A stretch of DNA of 64,000 nt from Chrysopilus asiliformis. Lineage: Eukaryota > Arthropoda > Insecta > Diptera > Rhagionidae. The notes under the pieces are model-generated. The model was not told where the DNA came from. It ran no database searches and worked only from the letters and a program-made list of their open reading frames with translations. Shown here piece by piece: positions 10,361 through 21,323 of this stretch; positions within the stretch are counted from its first letter, which is position 1, and every line of letters begins with the position of its first letter. Both the position numbers and the translations under genes were made by a program. Where the stretch lies: NCBI GenBank assembly GCA_964034945.1, contig OZ035960.1, positions 27,825,487-27,889,486 of the forward strand, read 5' to 3'.

Positions 10361-11640
10361 TATATAGATAATACGAAATAACATTTAATTTTGAAAGCAA
10401 ATTTTCCTTTATACAGCTTATAAAATCTGTGAGCGTGAGATTTTTAAAATGTATGAAAATAACTTTTCAAATTGAGTACAAAAAATCATTTTCTACCAAG
10501 TCTTTAATGGAACGGATTTTAAAAAACAGAATCCTATCCATAACTCCACGCAAATTGTACGGCTTTCTGTATAAGCTTGCAGGTAAACAATAATAAATTC
10601 GTTGAATAATAGGATATGTCTTCCATTTATTCGGATTCACAGTGTGTGCACGGATATACATACATATATCGTTTTAACATTGAAAAAGTTACTGCCTTAA
10701 CATTCTTGTTTTACAGCGCGTTCAATAATTTCATTTCGCGTAACGCTTAAGAGGTTCGGGAACAGCACAGGTATACGATGTAAATCTTTACCGGATCTGG
10801 TCCCTGAAGAGGGTATGTTTTTTCCATTCCTGTATGGAAGACACTGTTTGAGCGCATCACACCCCCCATTTAAAAGTCTTCCATAGGTGCAAACGCCGAT
10901 AAGGGTCGTCATCGTCGTCGAGTCTGGGTCCTTATGGCAGAGTATCATATTAAAATCTTCATATATTTCAACTCTGAATCTACCAGACATCATCCCCTAT
11001 GTTATCATGAGCTCTGCAGCTTATATGCTGCTAACAAATGATTATATCAGAAACATGGTTTGAAATTCCACTTTAAATGAAACACCAACCGAGCCATCTT
11101 CAACTCCACGTCACCGATTTAGGCGGAGGTAAGTGTAGGGCGGAATAGGCAGGACGGAGCAGGTATCTCAACGAGTGTTTTGAACTTATGAACCGATGTT
11201 GCACTCTTAATACACCCTTGTGACCTCTTATCCGTTCATATGTTGACATCGAGGGTGTAATGGGAAAACGAGACTGGAACGGAACTATGTGGAAAGGTAA
11301 GGATTTATTATTGGAGCCAGCAACGAGATGCTTTTGTGATGTAAATATACGAAAACGAATCCTATTCTCTGTGTTAAATCCTGTTTATTGATAGGAATTT
11401 TCATGTGTACAAACAATCATATCGAGACAGGAAGATTAGGTATTTATAGGTTTTAGACTAGAAGGAATAATTGGTATTAGATTGGTATTAGATTATTATT
11501 TGAGCTTACAGCACTAAAAAGGTAAACTTTGCAAAGTGTGAATTTATGTAACTACATGGATACTTTCTCTAAAAATATAAATAAGTTTCATGATTTTTAG
11601 GGCCGAGTGTTCCTTTTTCACCGCAACTACAGTTTTTTTT
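10361..11640. other. Unassigned stretch with a 98-codon minus-strand open frame
   Basis: 10697-10993 (minus) starts ATG-ATG and is open for 98 codons, in sequence less AT-rich than the surroundings. It has no signal peptide, membrane segment or domain I can name. 11080-11290 is also GC-richer, with a donor-like 'aggtaagtg'. This could be unique host DNA or chance, and I do not call a gene. Confidence 0.35.
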
Positions 11641-11769
11641 TATTTTTTTCGAACAATGCGTCTTGTCGTCAAAATTGTAAGGTTTCAAGCCTATCAACAG
11701 CAAAGGCCGCGATAAAAGTCTAGATTTATGACTGGTAGAAACATTAACAGTGAATGTACTTAGAAACCA

Positions 11770-11965
11770 AAAATGGCAATTCGATTGACTTGAAATTGGG
11801 TATACTTACGTAATTCCCATGAAAATGCAATATGTATGGCGGCTGTGAGATGCCATATTGTAAAAATTAATTATACCAAGTTACTCGTCGTGTGGGGCCT
11901 TAAATGAAAGGGCTTGGAAAAACAACCAGAAATTCGATTTTCAAACTTTGAAAAAAGAAAATTTC
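11770..11965 (+). repeat. Family W fragment, copy 1
   Basis: It shares 'gacttgaaatt', 'gaaaatgcaatatgtatg', 'atgccatattgt' and 'ccttaaatgaaagggctt' with 36090-36275 and resembles the start of the D3 block at 42790. It is a diverged repeat of unknown class. Confidence 0.5.
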
Positions 11966-12152
11966 AAGTCGAAATCGAACGGGCGAAGCCCCCATAGTGT
12001 GTTTTTCGTTTATTTGAGAGAGGCAAACTTTCTCTCTAACAGTTAAACATTCTCACGAACAGCCGAATGTTCTCTCTTCCAACCAAAGTTTATCCCCAAA
12101 AGCCAGACAAAATGTTTATGAAAAAAATCCTTTTGTGCGAGACAGAGAGAGT

Positions 12153-12182
12153 GGGGGCGCGGGGGGAGGGGGGGGGGGGGGG
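12153..12182 (+). repeat. G-rich tract
   Basis: Runs of G broken by single A/C, ending in an unbroken G run, inside family B copy 2. It is the complement of the poly-C position in B copy 3. Confidence 0.9.
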
Positions 12183-12554
12183 TGGTAGACTAGTCTGATT
12201 GAATGGTAATGTATGGAACGGTTATGTAAAATCATATTCTAAACACATTTTACGTTACTAAATTTTTCACTACGACTCACCGTTTTTGAGGAAATTGTAT
12301 ATTTTGTATGCGTGAGGGGGGAAGGAATGTTCTGTTCAAGAACTTAGCCTTGCCATTTACGAGAAACGCCACAGTAAAAAATTTCAGGTCTCTAGCTAAA
12401 TCCTTTCGAAAGGTTTCGTGTTCACGAACAGACCGGCCGACGGAAGGATATGCGGGATTCAAAATCTCTTGTAAACAAAATCTCTTGTGGGGTAGATCAT
12501 TTTTGTGAACGACGATTGGTTCGATGCGTTACACCCGGTATACTAAATGTAATA

Positions 12555-13115
12555 TCGGGTCTTTCAACAAGGACATAACAATTTTGTATTTAAATAAAAC
12601 ACAGAATAATTCACATATCGGGCTGAAATTTATTCCAGGTGTAGTGGACATGTTACATTTAAGTATGAAATTCGATATCGTTCATATGGCCACCGCGAGC
12701 ACGTTTGCTGATTGATTCTTTGGAGCCAATTTTCCACCACTCTTCCACACATATCGGCCGGAACGTTGGCAATTTCGCGTTCGATATTGTTCCTGAGCTC
12801 CTCTAACGTTGTTGGCTTGTTGGCATAAACCAACGACTTAACATAACCCCATAAAAAGAAATCCAACGGCGTTAAATCGCATGAGCGAGGTGGCCATTCG
12901 ACCGGACCATTTTTCGAGATTATACGATTGCGACCACCGACTCAGAATTTCGGTAGTAAGTTTTAATAATTTCCTAACGTTGCTCGTTCGTGAACTTCAC
13001 CATGATAAAAATGTCAACCTTGACTGACGTTTTAGCATTGACAGATCATAAAAAAAGTTTTAGGGTGCGTTTTTATTAAAATACAAAATTGTTATGTCCT
13101 TGTTGAAAGATCCTT
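12555..13115 (-). mobile_element. Mariner-type relic 1 (561 bp)
   Basis: The inverted termini share the core GGTCTTTCAACAAGGACATA (right end with ggatc). TA duplications lie at 12553-12554 and 13116-13117. It contains a deleted transposase on the minus strand and has exactly the same length as relic 2 at 17628-18188. Confidence 0.9.
12630..13003 (-). pseudogene. Deleted mariner-type transposase relic 1
   Basis: From the ATG at 13003 the frame reads MVKFTNEQR, a stop, then EIIKTYYRNSESVVA, the DNA-binding start of this insect mariner-type family. In a shifted frame it passes straight to NGPVEWPPRSCDLTPLDFFL, then WGYVKSLVYANKPTTLEEL and VPADMCGRVVENWLQRI, ending at 12630. The WPPRSCDLTPLDFF block carries the last catalytic acidic residue. 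The section with the first two is absent, so the protein cannot transpose. Relic 2 shows the same join. Confidence 0.9.
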
Positions 13116-13146
13116 TATATACTCCAATATGATATATCATATAGAG

Positions 13147-15058
13147 TATTTATAAGGTGCTTAAATTTTTAATAGCCGAAAAACGTTTTAGTAAAGGTTT
13201 TATTTTTAAAGTGGGCCCCAAGTTTAGTGAGCTAAGAATAAAAGGTCTATTTTGTTATTATAGAAAAGCCAAATATTGTTGTTTAATTGAAATATGTAAA
13301 GTTTTGTCTTGAATTTCTCAAAAATACCCGATATTAATAAAAAGTTATCGTGTGAAACAAAACAAAAAAAAACAACAAAAACCCCGATAATAACACCTGC
13401 CTATTAAAACAAGTTGATTTGGCTTCTTATCCCTAACAAAGATATTTACCACACAACACCCCATTTATTCTCAACCCTATTAATTCAATCCAGAAGCCAG
13501 TCAACATGTAGAATTTTACTCCGGCTTCTAAGATCAGAGAAAGCTGTGTAGGCTTTCTATCCCTTTTAACTTTTATTTACCATCTGACAATGATTTCGAC
13601 TGTTCGTTTTAACAAGGGACAAAATACATACACGACAGCGGCATTAATCCAATAATACACACATATAAACGTTAAATACATTTAAGATATTTATCTATCT
13701 GTATAGCATATATTCATCGTTAATTCTGGATATTTTATCGCGTTATAATTTATGTGACAATTTTGTGTTTCTATACATACTCGGAACTTCTTCGAAGGCC
13801 TGATAATTGAACCTGATTTATGTTACTTAAATGATTTTAGGTACCCGCAGAAGAATTTCGCTTTAATTAGCAACAAAAGCTACAGAAACGCCAAATAATT
13901 TGTAAACTTATACAAATTCCTGTACACACACTTATGCATATGCATCAAGTATATTTTGGTATCTAATTTAAGTATAAAAGATAATATTTTCTCTTTTTGG
14001 GAGACATGATTCTATGAATGTTGGCGAACCTACTGAGCCCAAAAATTATTAACCAAATTATAAAGTAGGTACCAAGTTACTCTTTTCCAAAATTATATCC
14101 ATTTTCGGTTCCAAAAATTCCTGTATGGGTATGTGGGTGAATATTCACGGGTTATAATAAAATTATGGCATATATCATATAGTCTTACATATATTGGAAC
14201 GTGGAAAATATGCGAGATTTTATTATGCTAGGAACTCAAATATGGTTGGCAAAGTGAAATTCAATTAAAATTTTAATTGCTTAATTTTATTACTTTAATT
14301 TCGAGAAGTGCTAATTAAGTTGAAACCAAATAAAATATAATTTGATGCCATCTTTTACGTTTTACAAGGAGGAACGATTACAAAATTGTAGATATAAACC
14401 TTATGGAGAAGAAACGAAAATATTCATTGTACAATAAACGTTATAAGGATATTGTATTTTGTGAAATTTTAGAACGTTGTAAATCATAGAAAGTTAACAT
14501 TTATTAATTAATTACAAACAAATTAGGAATTTCGCCTTGAATTATTAAGATTGAAAATGTTGGCAGAATTCTTGCGTGCGTTTAAAATAAGATGTTGGTA
14601 TTTTGCTAATTTCATTATTAAATATTTTCTGGAATTAAAGTTTTATTGAAATGTAAGGGAAATGCTTTTTTGTTACAATTCTTTGAATTTTCCGGAATAT
14701 TTTTAATTTCACATTTTTAGTTTTTGATTGGGGGAGGTATGTAATCATTATAGATATTGAGTATTTTGATTGTAATTAGGGGCTGTGCATAAAAAACGTC
14801 ACGCTAATTTATTGTCTTTTTGTTAATTTTTGAAAATTATTTTTCGAAGAAATTAAATAGGCTATTTAATTTATAACCAACTGAATTTGATTTTTGTATA
14901 GGCTTTTTTCTACTTATGCTTTTTTTAGCCGGGCAAAGCCGGGTCCAAATTCCAGGCTTTGATAAATTATAAAACTAAAGTGATGGGTTACATGAAAAAA
15001 CCTATTTAATTTCTTTTTGACGATTCCTCCTTTACAAAAGTATGGTTTCTTATATTTT
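13147..15058. other. Unassigned AT-rich stretch
   Basis: No gene recognised. 'agccgggcaaagccgggtcc' at about 14929 echoes the start of family D and may be a fragment. Confidence 0.45.
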
Positions 15059-16144
15059 ACTAGCAGATCCTACGTTGCCAGCTTAAAGTTTTTTGTATAA
15101 ATTTTAGAATGCCAAAAAGACCATAAATAATTTAAAAACTTTTGGTACAAAAAGTGTTCTCCTTACAGGACCTTCCGTTTCGAATTTTGAAATTCCAACA
15201 CCAGATTCGGGATAAGCAATCCTGAAAACCTCCCAAAGCCAGTTTTAACGAGAAAAATTGTAAAAAGACATTTGCGTTATGCTTAGAGGACCTTCCGTTT
15301 CGAATTTTGAAATTCCAACTTCAGATTCGTGATCCCGTAATGCCGATATTTCCCGGGAAAAACGTGAAAAGGGATATTTGCGTTATCCTTTCAGGATCTT
15401 CCGTTTCGAATTTTCAAAAACCTAATACCGGATTCGTGATCACTAACCCCAAAAACCCCATAATGCCAATTTTTCCAGGGAAATTTTGGAAAAAGGATAT
15501 TTGCGTTATCCTAAAAGGACTTTCCGGTTAGAATTTTTAAATCCAACACCGGATCAGCGACCCCGTAAACCCCCTAACGCCGATTTTCCCGGGAAAAATG
15601 GAGAAAAGGATATTTTCGTTATCCTTAAAGGACCTTCCGTTACGAATTTTGAAAATCTAATACCGGATTCGGGATCAAAGACCCCAGAAAACCCCTTAAG
15701 TCGATTTTTCCCGGGAAAAAGGATATTTTCGTTATCCTTACAGAACCTTCTGTTTCGAATTTTGGAAATCTAATCCCGGATTCGTGATCAGCGACCCCGA
15801 AAACCCCCTAATGTCGATTTTTCCCGGGAAAAACGGAAAAAAGGATATTTGCGTTATCCTTTCAGGACCTTCCGTTACGAATTTTGGAAATCTAATATCA
15901 GATTCGTGATCAGCGACCCAAAAAACCCTATAATGCCAATTTTTCCGGGGAAGAATGGGAAAAAGGATATTTGAGTTATCCTTACAGGACCTTCTGTTTA
16001 GAATTTTGAAAACCTAACATAGCTGAAAACCTGCTCCTGGCAACGCAGATCATTTTGCAAAAAATCGCGCAAAAATCGGTCCAGTAGTTTTTGAGTTTTG
16101 TAATCTCAAACAGACATAGAGACAGGCAAACAAACATCCATTTT
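15059..16144 (+). repeat. Family D repeat, copy 2, with eight-unit tandem array
   Basis: After 'tactagcagatcctacgttg' come eight tandem units whose 'cttccg'-type landmarks fall at 15172, 15292, 15398, 15520, 15634, 15747, 15869 and 15991, giving periods of 106-122 bp. The consensus parts are 'gattcgtgatcagcgacccc', 'aaaaccccctaatgccgatt', 'tttcccgggaaaaacgg', 'aaaggatatttgcgttatcc' and 'ttacaggaccttccgtttcg'. The end 'ggtccagtagtttttgagtt' plus a CAGACA tract runs directly into family A copy 2. Confidence 0.8.
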
Positions 16145-16711
16145 TATACCCGTATGGTGAAACCAAAGGGTATATTAACTTTGCTTTACCGTTTGTATGG
16201 CCAAGATCCCGTCATCACACACAAAAATGAATTACACCAGTGTGTTTAGAATGATAAAAAAAAATTGAATTTTGCATGCCCGTCCGTCTGTCCGTCTGTC
16301 CGTCTGTCTGTAGTCCATCTGTGGCGCGGATTGCGTGCGCATGGATTGAGCTAGAGACTTGAAATTTTGCACAGATCCGTTTTTCGTAAAATGCGAGGCT
16401 AAGTTCGTTAATGGGCAAAAATGGACCATTAGGGGGGGTACCCCCCATACGAATGAAAACGTTTTTTTTTTGGGAATATCTCAAAAACGGTGCATCTTAT
16501 CAAAAAAGTGCAAGAACAAAAGTTATTTAGGATATGATTCTACATAAAACTTCCATACATCAAAATCCGATTGGAATAAATTTTAAAAAATCTTATTGGA
16601 AAGTTTGACTTCAAAGTGTAATTTTGGTACAACTGTTCGAATTTTGATACGAATATCACCATACGGGTTTTCAATAATTGCCAGATTGGGAATTATAGCT
16701 TTTGTTATGTT
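16145..16711 (+). repeat. Family A repeat, copy 2
   Basis: Full block order of family A: 'tatacccgtatggtgaaacc' start, CYGT tract at about 16280-16322, 'ggggggtaccccccatacga', the inverse TCACCATACGGGT, and the 'aattatagcttttgttatg' end. The minus strand is open for 89 codons (16215-16484) with FLPINELSLAFYEKRICAKF and FFYHSKHTGVIHFCV, a frame seen in four other copies. A second frame over the same bases is open too. Confidence 0.85.
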
Positions 16712-17386
16712 TATATTATTAAGATTATTATCAAAATTCCGTGTCAAGTTTTCATACATGGTATTTTTTATGTTCTTGTACTTAAAAATGGTAATTTAAA
16801 GAAAGTGTTTTATATAAACTCAACTTTTCTTTTCGCTGAAATGCTTCGGTTAAAATGCTTCGTAAGACAAATCAATCTCTGAAAGATTTTACAAGTGCAA
16901 ATCCGTGAAAGATATTAAGCTAATATGACCCCCTTTCGCTGAATCCAAATACAAACAAACGATACAGAAAATAAACAATAACCGAAATCGAAGTGAAAAT
17001 AGAAATACAAATGCCGTTTTGGTTTCTATTTATTTTCAGTTTTCGAGACTTTTTAATGGCTGTTTTCCATGCAATTGACTTTTGTTGTTAATTTGTTGAG
17101 AGGGACTATTTGCGGATAGGATAGGGTAATAAAACGCTGAAAAGTTTTTCCTGAAAGGATTCTCTGCAATTTATATGTCTCTAAAAGAACATTAAATTTA
17201 TTGCAACCACAAATACATTCACTGAATGAATTCTAAAAAAAAATCAGAATTTTATGATGTTACTTTAGTCAATGTGTTTTAATTTATTTAGATGTAAAAG
17301 TATTTGTTGGGCTAATTTTTCATTGAAAATGAGACAATTTGAAATTTAGTGTTGAAATTTCGTGAAAAAAATTCTTTTTTGATTTA
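16712..17386. other. Unassigned stretch
   Basis: No gene or family recognised. Confidence 0.45.
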
Positions 17387-17622
17387 GGGCCCTATTATGG
17401 CGACTGTCAATACCCGATGACGAGTCACAACTCGGTCAGAACATTTTTATGTTTTCACAGTATAATTTCCCCTACCCTTGCTTCTCTCTGAATTGAGTTT
17501 TGAAAAACTTCCCGTTTCGTTTATTACGGAAAAAATTACGGCAAAATTTTCATTTTTTGTCCTAAAATCGTTTTTGTGCTAGATTGTAACTTGCGACAGG
17601 TCAAAACGCCAGGATAAGGCTT
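17387..17622. mobile_element. Possible MITE X
   Basis: 'gccctattatggcga' on the left and the complement of 'cgccaggataaggc' on the right form imperfect inverted ends about 235 bp apart. It abuts mariner relic 2. No target duplication was resolved. Confidence 0.4.
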
Positions 17623-17627
17623 TTATA

Positions 17628-18188
17628 TCGGGTCTTTCAACAAGGACATAACAATTTTGTATTTAAATAAAACACAGAATAATTGAGATATCGGGCTGAA
17701 ATTTATTCCAGGTGTAGTGGACATGTTACATTTAAGTATGAAATTCGATGTGGTTCATATGGCCACCGCGAGCACGTTTGCAGATTGATTCTTTGGAGCC
17801 AATTTTCCACCACTCTTCCACACATATCGGCCGGAACGTTGGCAATTTCGCGTTCGATATTGTTTCTAAGCTCCTCTAACGTTGTTGGCTTGTTGGCATA
17901 AATTAACGACTTACCATAACCCCATAAAAAGAAATCCAACGGCGTTAAATCGCATGAGCGAGGTGGCCATTCGACCGGACCATTTCTCGAGATTACACGA
18001 TTGCGGCCACCAACTCAGAATTTCGGTAGTAAGTTTTAATAATTTCCAAACGTTGCTCGTTCGTGAACTTCACCATGATAAAAATGTAAACCTTGACTGA
18101 TGTTTTAGCATTGCCAGATCATAACAAAAGTTTTAGGGTGCGTTTTTATTACAATACAAAATTGTTATGTCCTTGTTGAAAGACCTTT
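17628..18188 (-). mobile_element. Mariner-type relic 2 (561 bp)
   Basis: TIR core GGTCTTTCAACAAGGACATA at both ends, with TA at 17626-17627 and 18189-18190. The interior is nearly identical to relic 1 and has the same length. Confidence 0.9.
17703..18076 (-). pseudogene. Deleted mariner-type transposase relic 2
   Basis: Starts at the ATG complement at 18074-18076 (MVKFTNEQR) and joins to the WPPRSCDLTPLDFF block and the GYGKSLIYANKPTTLEEL tail, ending at 17703. It has the same missing middle and the same 374-nt span as relic 1. The only long open part is the C-terminal 78 codons (17703-17939). It is non-functional because two catalytic residues are absent. Confidence 0.9.
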
Positions 18189-19470
18189 TACTAAAATACG
18201 AATTATGTTTATTTTCTGCATCTTTATCAAAATGTATAGATTAAATTAAAACTGTCGTATAATTTTCAAAAATTGTTTAAAAATTAAAAGATTTTTTGTT
18301 TTTGAAAATTTTTTGAAGAATAATATAACAATTTGAAAGGAATGACATTCTGAAAAATATCAGTCTGCCAAGGTAAGAATTAAATAAATAATAAAGACAA
18401 AGTTAAGAGATAGAAGAAGCATTTTCTAAAACTGTGAAATGTATCTCTGGAGTATCTACTTTATGTGTCTGCACTTTCATCCGTCAAAGCGGTCTAGGAT
18501 CTCTTAGCCAAGCGTAAAAAACAGCAAGACGACTTTTAGCTAAAGAACATCCCTTTTCACTAAGCGTAAATCCTTCCGTTTAACTATAACTAGATACGTA
18601 TCTAGTTATTGGGGCTGCATTTCCTATAGCGTTGTATTTATGTTTACGAATACTGTAAAAGTATCCCTCTTTGTATGTTCTGGCCGTAAAAAAAGAAACT
18701 TCTCGAGAAAGTATGAAGAGGAATATTGCATGCATGCAAATAAACTCCTTGGAAATGGTCCTAGCCCGGGCATTTCGAAGGATGACATGGACTGAATGTC
18801 TAAGACTTTTTCTTCCTTAAAAGTTTAGCAGTTTTCTTTTATTCCTGTGTATTTATCTATATTTATCCCATTTTATTAAGTTTTTCTAAGGATGTAGTTA
18901 TAGGGACCAAGTTTTGTGAAAAGTTTTTCGTCGAAGCTCAATTTTATGCAGTTTATGAAAACGTTTTGTGCTTTAAGTTCGCTAGTTCTGCCGGTATTTG
19001 AGTTTAAACTTTGATCGGTGGAAAATTGATTTTATTAAAGTGACTTTCCTCAAGTTTTACTTACATAACTTCAACTTAAGTTGATTGAAAAAACGTTTAG
19101 ATTTTTAGCACTTAACGTAAGGGGTTATGCGTAGGCATTGATGGATTGAAATATTTTTTAATATTTAATTTTATTTATTAATGGAGTAAAATATTTTTTA
19201 ATATTTAATTAATTGAGTGAAAATTGCCGAAGTTATGCGACTTTAAAGTGCAGTCGGATTTGGAGTATTTGAAATAACTTGAAACTTAAATCGCGATTTT
19301 ATCAACAACGTTTATTTAATAACCAATCAATCAATTTCTTTGAAATCTTGCAAAATTATTCGGCGATAGTTGATCTAGTCCTGGGCGGACGCTTTTTTTT
19401 ATGAAATCGATACTTCCCTTTAAAGGGACACCATTTTGTTCATATTTAATTTTTTTAAATTCGGGGCAGC
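18189..19470. other. Unassigned stretch with a 24-bp perfect palindrome
   Basis: 18586-18609 is a perfect 24-bp palindrome with half-site 'ataactagatac'. No gene recognised. Confidence 0.45.
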
Positions 19471-19990
19471 ATTGAGAAATACTGAATAAAAAAGATCAGT
19501 TGTGATCAATACGAAAGATGAATACAAAAGTTCCTCTACATATTTTAAGTTTCGCAAAAAATCTGTGAAAAATAACATTTTTCGAAAGTCAAGAACCTCG
19601 TCTTCGAAAACTTAAAGTTTATAAATTTCATCAAAATCGGTCGAGTAGTATTTCAAATAAAGAATAATAAAATAACACGTGATAAAATATCAGTTGTGAT
19701 CAACACAAAATTCTCCCCTGCAATTTTTGGTTTCAGAAAAAAATATGTAAAAAATAACATTTTTGAAATGTCTTGAGAATCGTTAAAGATATGTAAAAAT
19801 CGTTAAAGGAAAAAATGCATGAAATTTTATTTTCTTTGAAATTAGTTATAAGCATTTTTTCATAATATCGCATTATTTTCGAGAAATTTGCCAAAAACTT
19901 CTCCCCTTCAATATTTTCGAAAAAAGGATTTTTTTTGTTTAAAATCTGAAAACATCCGCCTAAAAATTTCACAAAAACAATGCAAACTAA
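19471..19990 (+). repeat. Family C-related repeat piece
   Basis: 'cagttgtgatcaa' occurs at about 19497 and 19690, like the 'agttgtggtcaacacaaaac' opening of family C copy 2. 'aaatttcatcaaaatcggtc' is the phrase also found in foldback H. It is a diverged fragment without coding potential. Confidence 0.4.
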
Positions 19991-20109
19991 TTTCTAAATG
20001 AAGATATGATCTCCAAAACTGTATTTAAAAAAAAATCTGTTTCCTGAAATAATAGTACAATAATTTTTAATTGGATATACCATTAATAAAATGATGCCGC
20101 CATATTATT

Positions 20110-20345
20110 TTGTAGTCGTCTGGAGCGGGTAATTAGACTATTTCTTGGTGATGACGAATGCATGATGACATACTTATGAATGCATGTTCACAGTATTGAT
20201 GAACGATTTCTTATAAGATGAAAATGGTTTATGAAATCTTTTATTTTATGAAATTGTTCATAAATACTATGAATTCATTATATGAACGCCATTCTTAATT
20301 TTTATGAACGGAATCTCGTTCAGTATAGGAGTGGTTGCTCGATTT
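20110..20345. repeat. Motif-filled block U (ATGAAC/GTTCAT)
   Basis: Within about 200 bp, ATGAAC, GTTCAT and one-base variants recur about ten times in both orientations, for example 'gttcataaatactatgaatt' and 'atatgaacgccattc'. No terminal repeats or duplication could be fixed. It resembles the interiors of K, L and P. Confidence 0.4.
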
Positions 20346-20852
20346 AATCGTAACAGAGAGCTAAAAAAAATATTTTTTTACAAATTTAGGTTTGTTCCTT
20401 GGAGTGTAGTATTAGTGACGGGATCAACTCCTTTCTATAAGAAGATAAAAGGATAATGCGAAAAGACGTCACAAATACTTTTCTAAATTATTTAGTAGCA
20501 TTCCTTTACTTCTCCATATATTCTTGTTGGCCAAAAGGATATGTAAAATGTTTACTTGAGACTGTTGTTGTCGTCAATTTGACACACTAGAAAATAAAAA
20601 CAGGATGAAATTGAAAAAAAAAACAACTGAAAAGATTGTAGAAAAATCACGGTCTTGTATAAAAAATTTATGCAATTTCCATTTCATGAATAATTTTTCT
20701 GTTTGCTTTTGGAATTTCTCTGCCTCTTCAGGTATATATAGGGTGACCATGCGTCCCGGAATGGCCGAGATAGTTACAGATTCAGTCATGTTGTTCCGCG
20801 GCGTTCTAAACTAATAGGAAACTAAACTTTTGTAAATGCAACTTTGTTTACA

Positions 20853-21055
20853 CTCAAAAAATAATAACAAAAACCTCGTTCCTATTGACAACATTTGTTT
20901 TGTTGAATCTCAACAATTTTTTTTGTTCAATTTATAAAAGAATTGTTCAAAAAACAAAAATTTGTAAATATAATAATTTTTTGTTATTTTGACAAATTAG
21001 GAGTTGTTAATTTCACAATTATTTTATTGATTTAACAAAATATAGTTTGTAAGTT
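20853..21055. repeat. Motif-filled block O (AACAA/TTGTT)
   Basis: It begins 'cactcaaaaaataataacaa', similar to the ends of K, L and N. It is packed with AACAA and TTGTT, for example 'tttgttttgttgaatctcaa' and 'aattgttcaaaaaac'. The right end is unresolved. Confidence 0.4.
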
Positions 21056-21111
21056 TATTTTTGTCGGACTGGATTTAATATAAGGACGTTTATATACTAT
21101 GGACTAAGGAT

Positions 21112-21323
21112 ACGAAAAAATTCTCTGATGTTCAGAGAGAAACCAAAGATTTGATTTTCCTTCTCTACTTTTCCCATGATCGTTTTCCAAGCCGTCGCAC
21201 ACTTGTTCCAAAGTTCTAAAAACCTGGCATTAATTCAAAAAAATCAATGGCGTGAATACGAGAAAAGCAGAGAAGGAAAATCAAATCTTTTGTTTCTATC
21301 TGAACATTAGAGAATTTTTTCGT
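21112..21323. mobile_element. Foldback element T
   Basis: The left arm 'acgaaaaaattctctgatgt' and onward through 'gatttgattttccttctct' is the inverse of the right arm ending 'agagaattttttcgt'. The arms are about 60 bp with few mismatches. No coding. Confidence 0.75.

Larger units (their letters stand above)
12103..13146 (-). repeat. Family B repeat, copy 2, split by a mariner relic
   Basis: The B blocks run in reverse: 'agacaaaatgtttatgaa', a G-rich tract (12153-12182), 'atggaacggttatgtaaaat', 'ttgccatttacgagaaacgc', then 'cgacgattggttcgatgcg' and 'ggtatactaaatgtaata'. The repeat resumes after the mariner (12555-13115) at 13116 with 'tatactccaatatgatat'. Removing the insert and one TA restores the standard B end. 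Confidence 0.75.

Noticed and set aside
15165..16015. Regular array that could be mistaken for a CRISPR
   Set aside because: Whole units of 106-122 bp are repeated with gradual divergence; there are no short identical repeats with unique spacers, and the context is eukaryotic.
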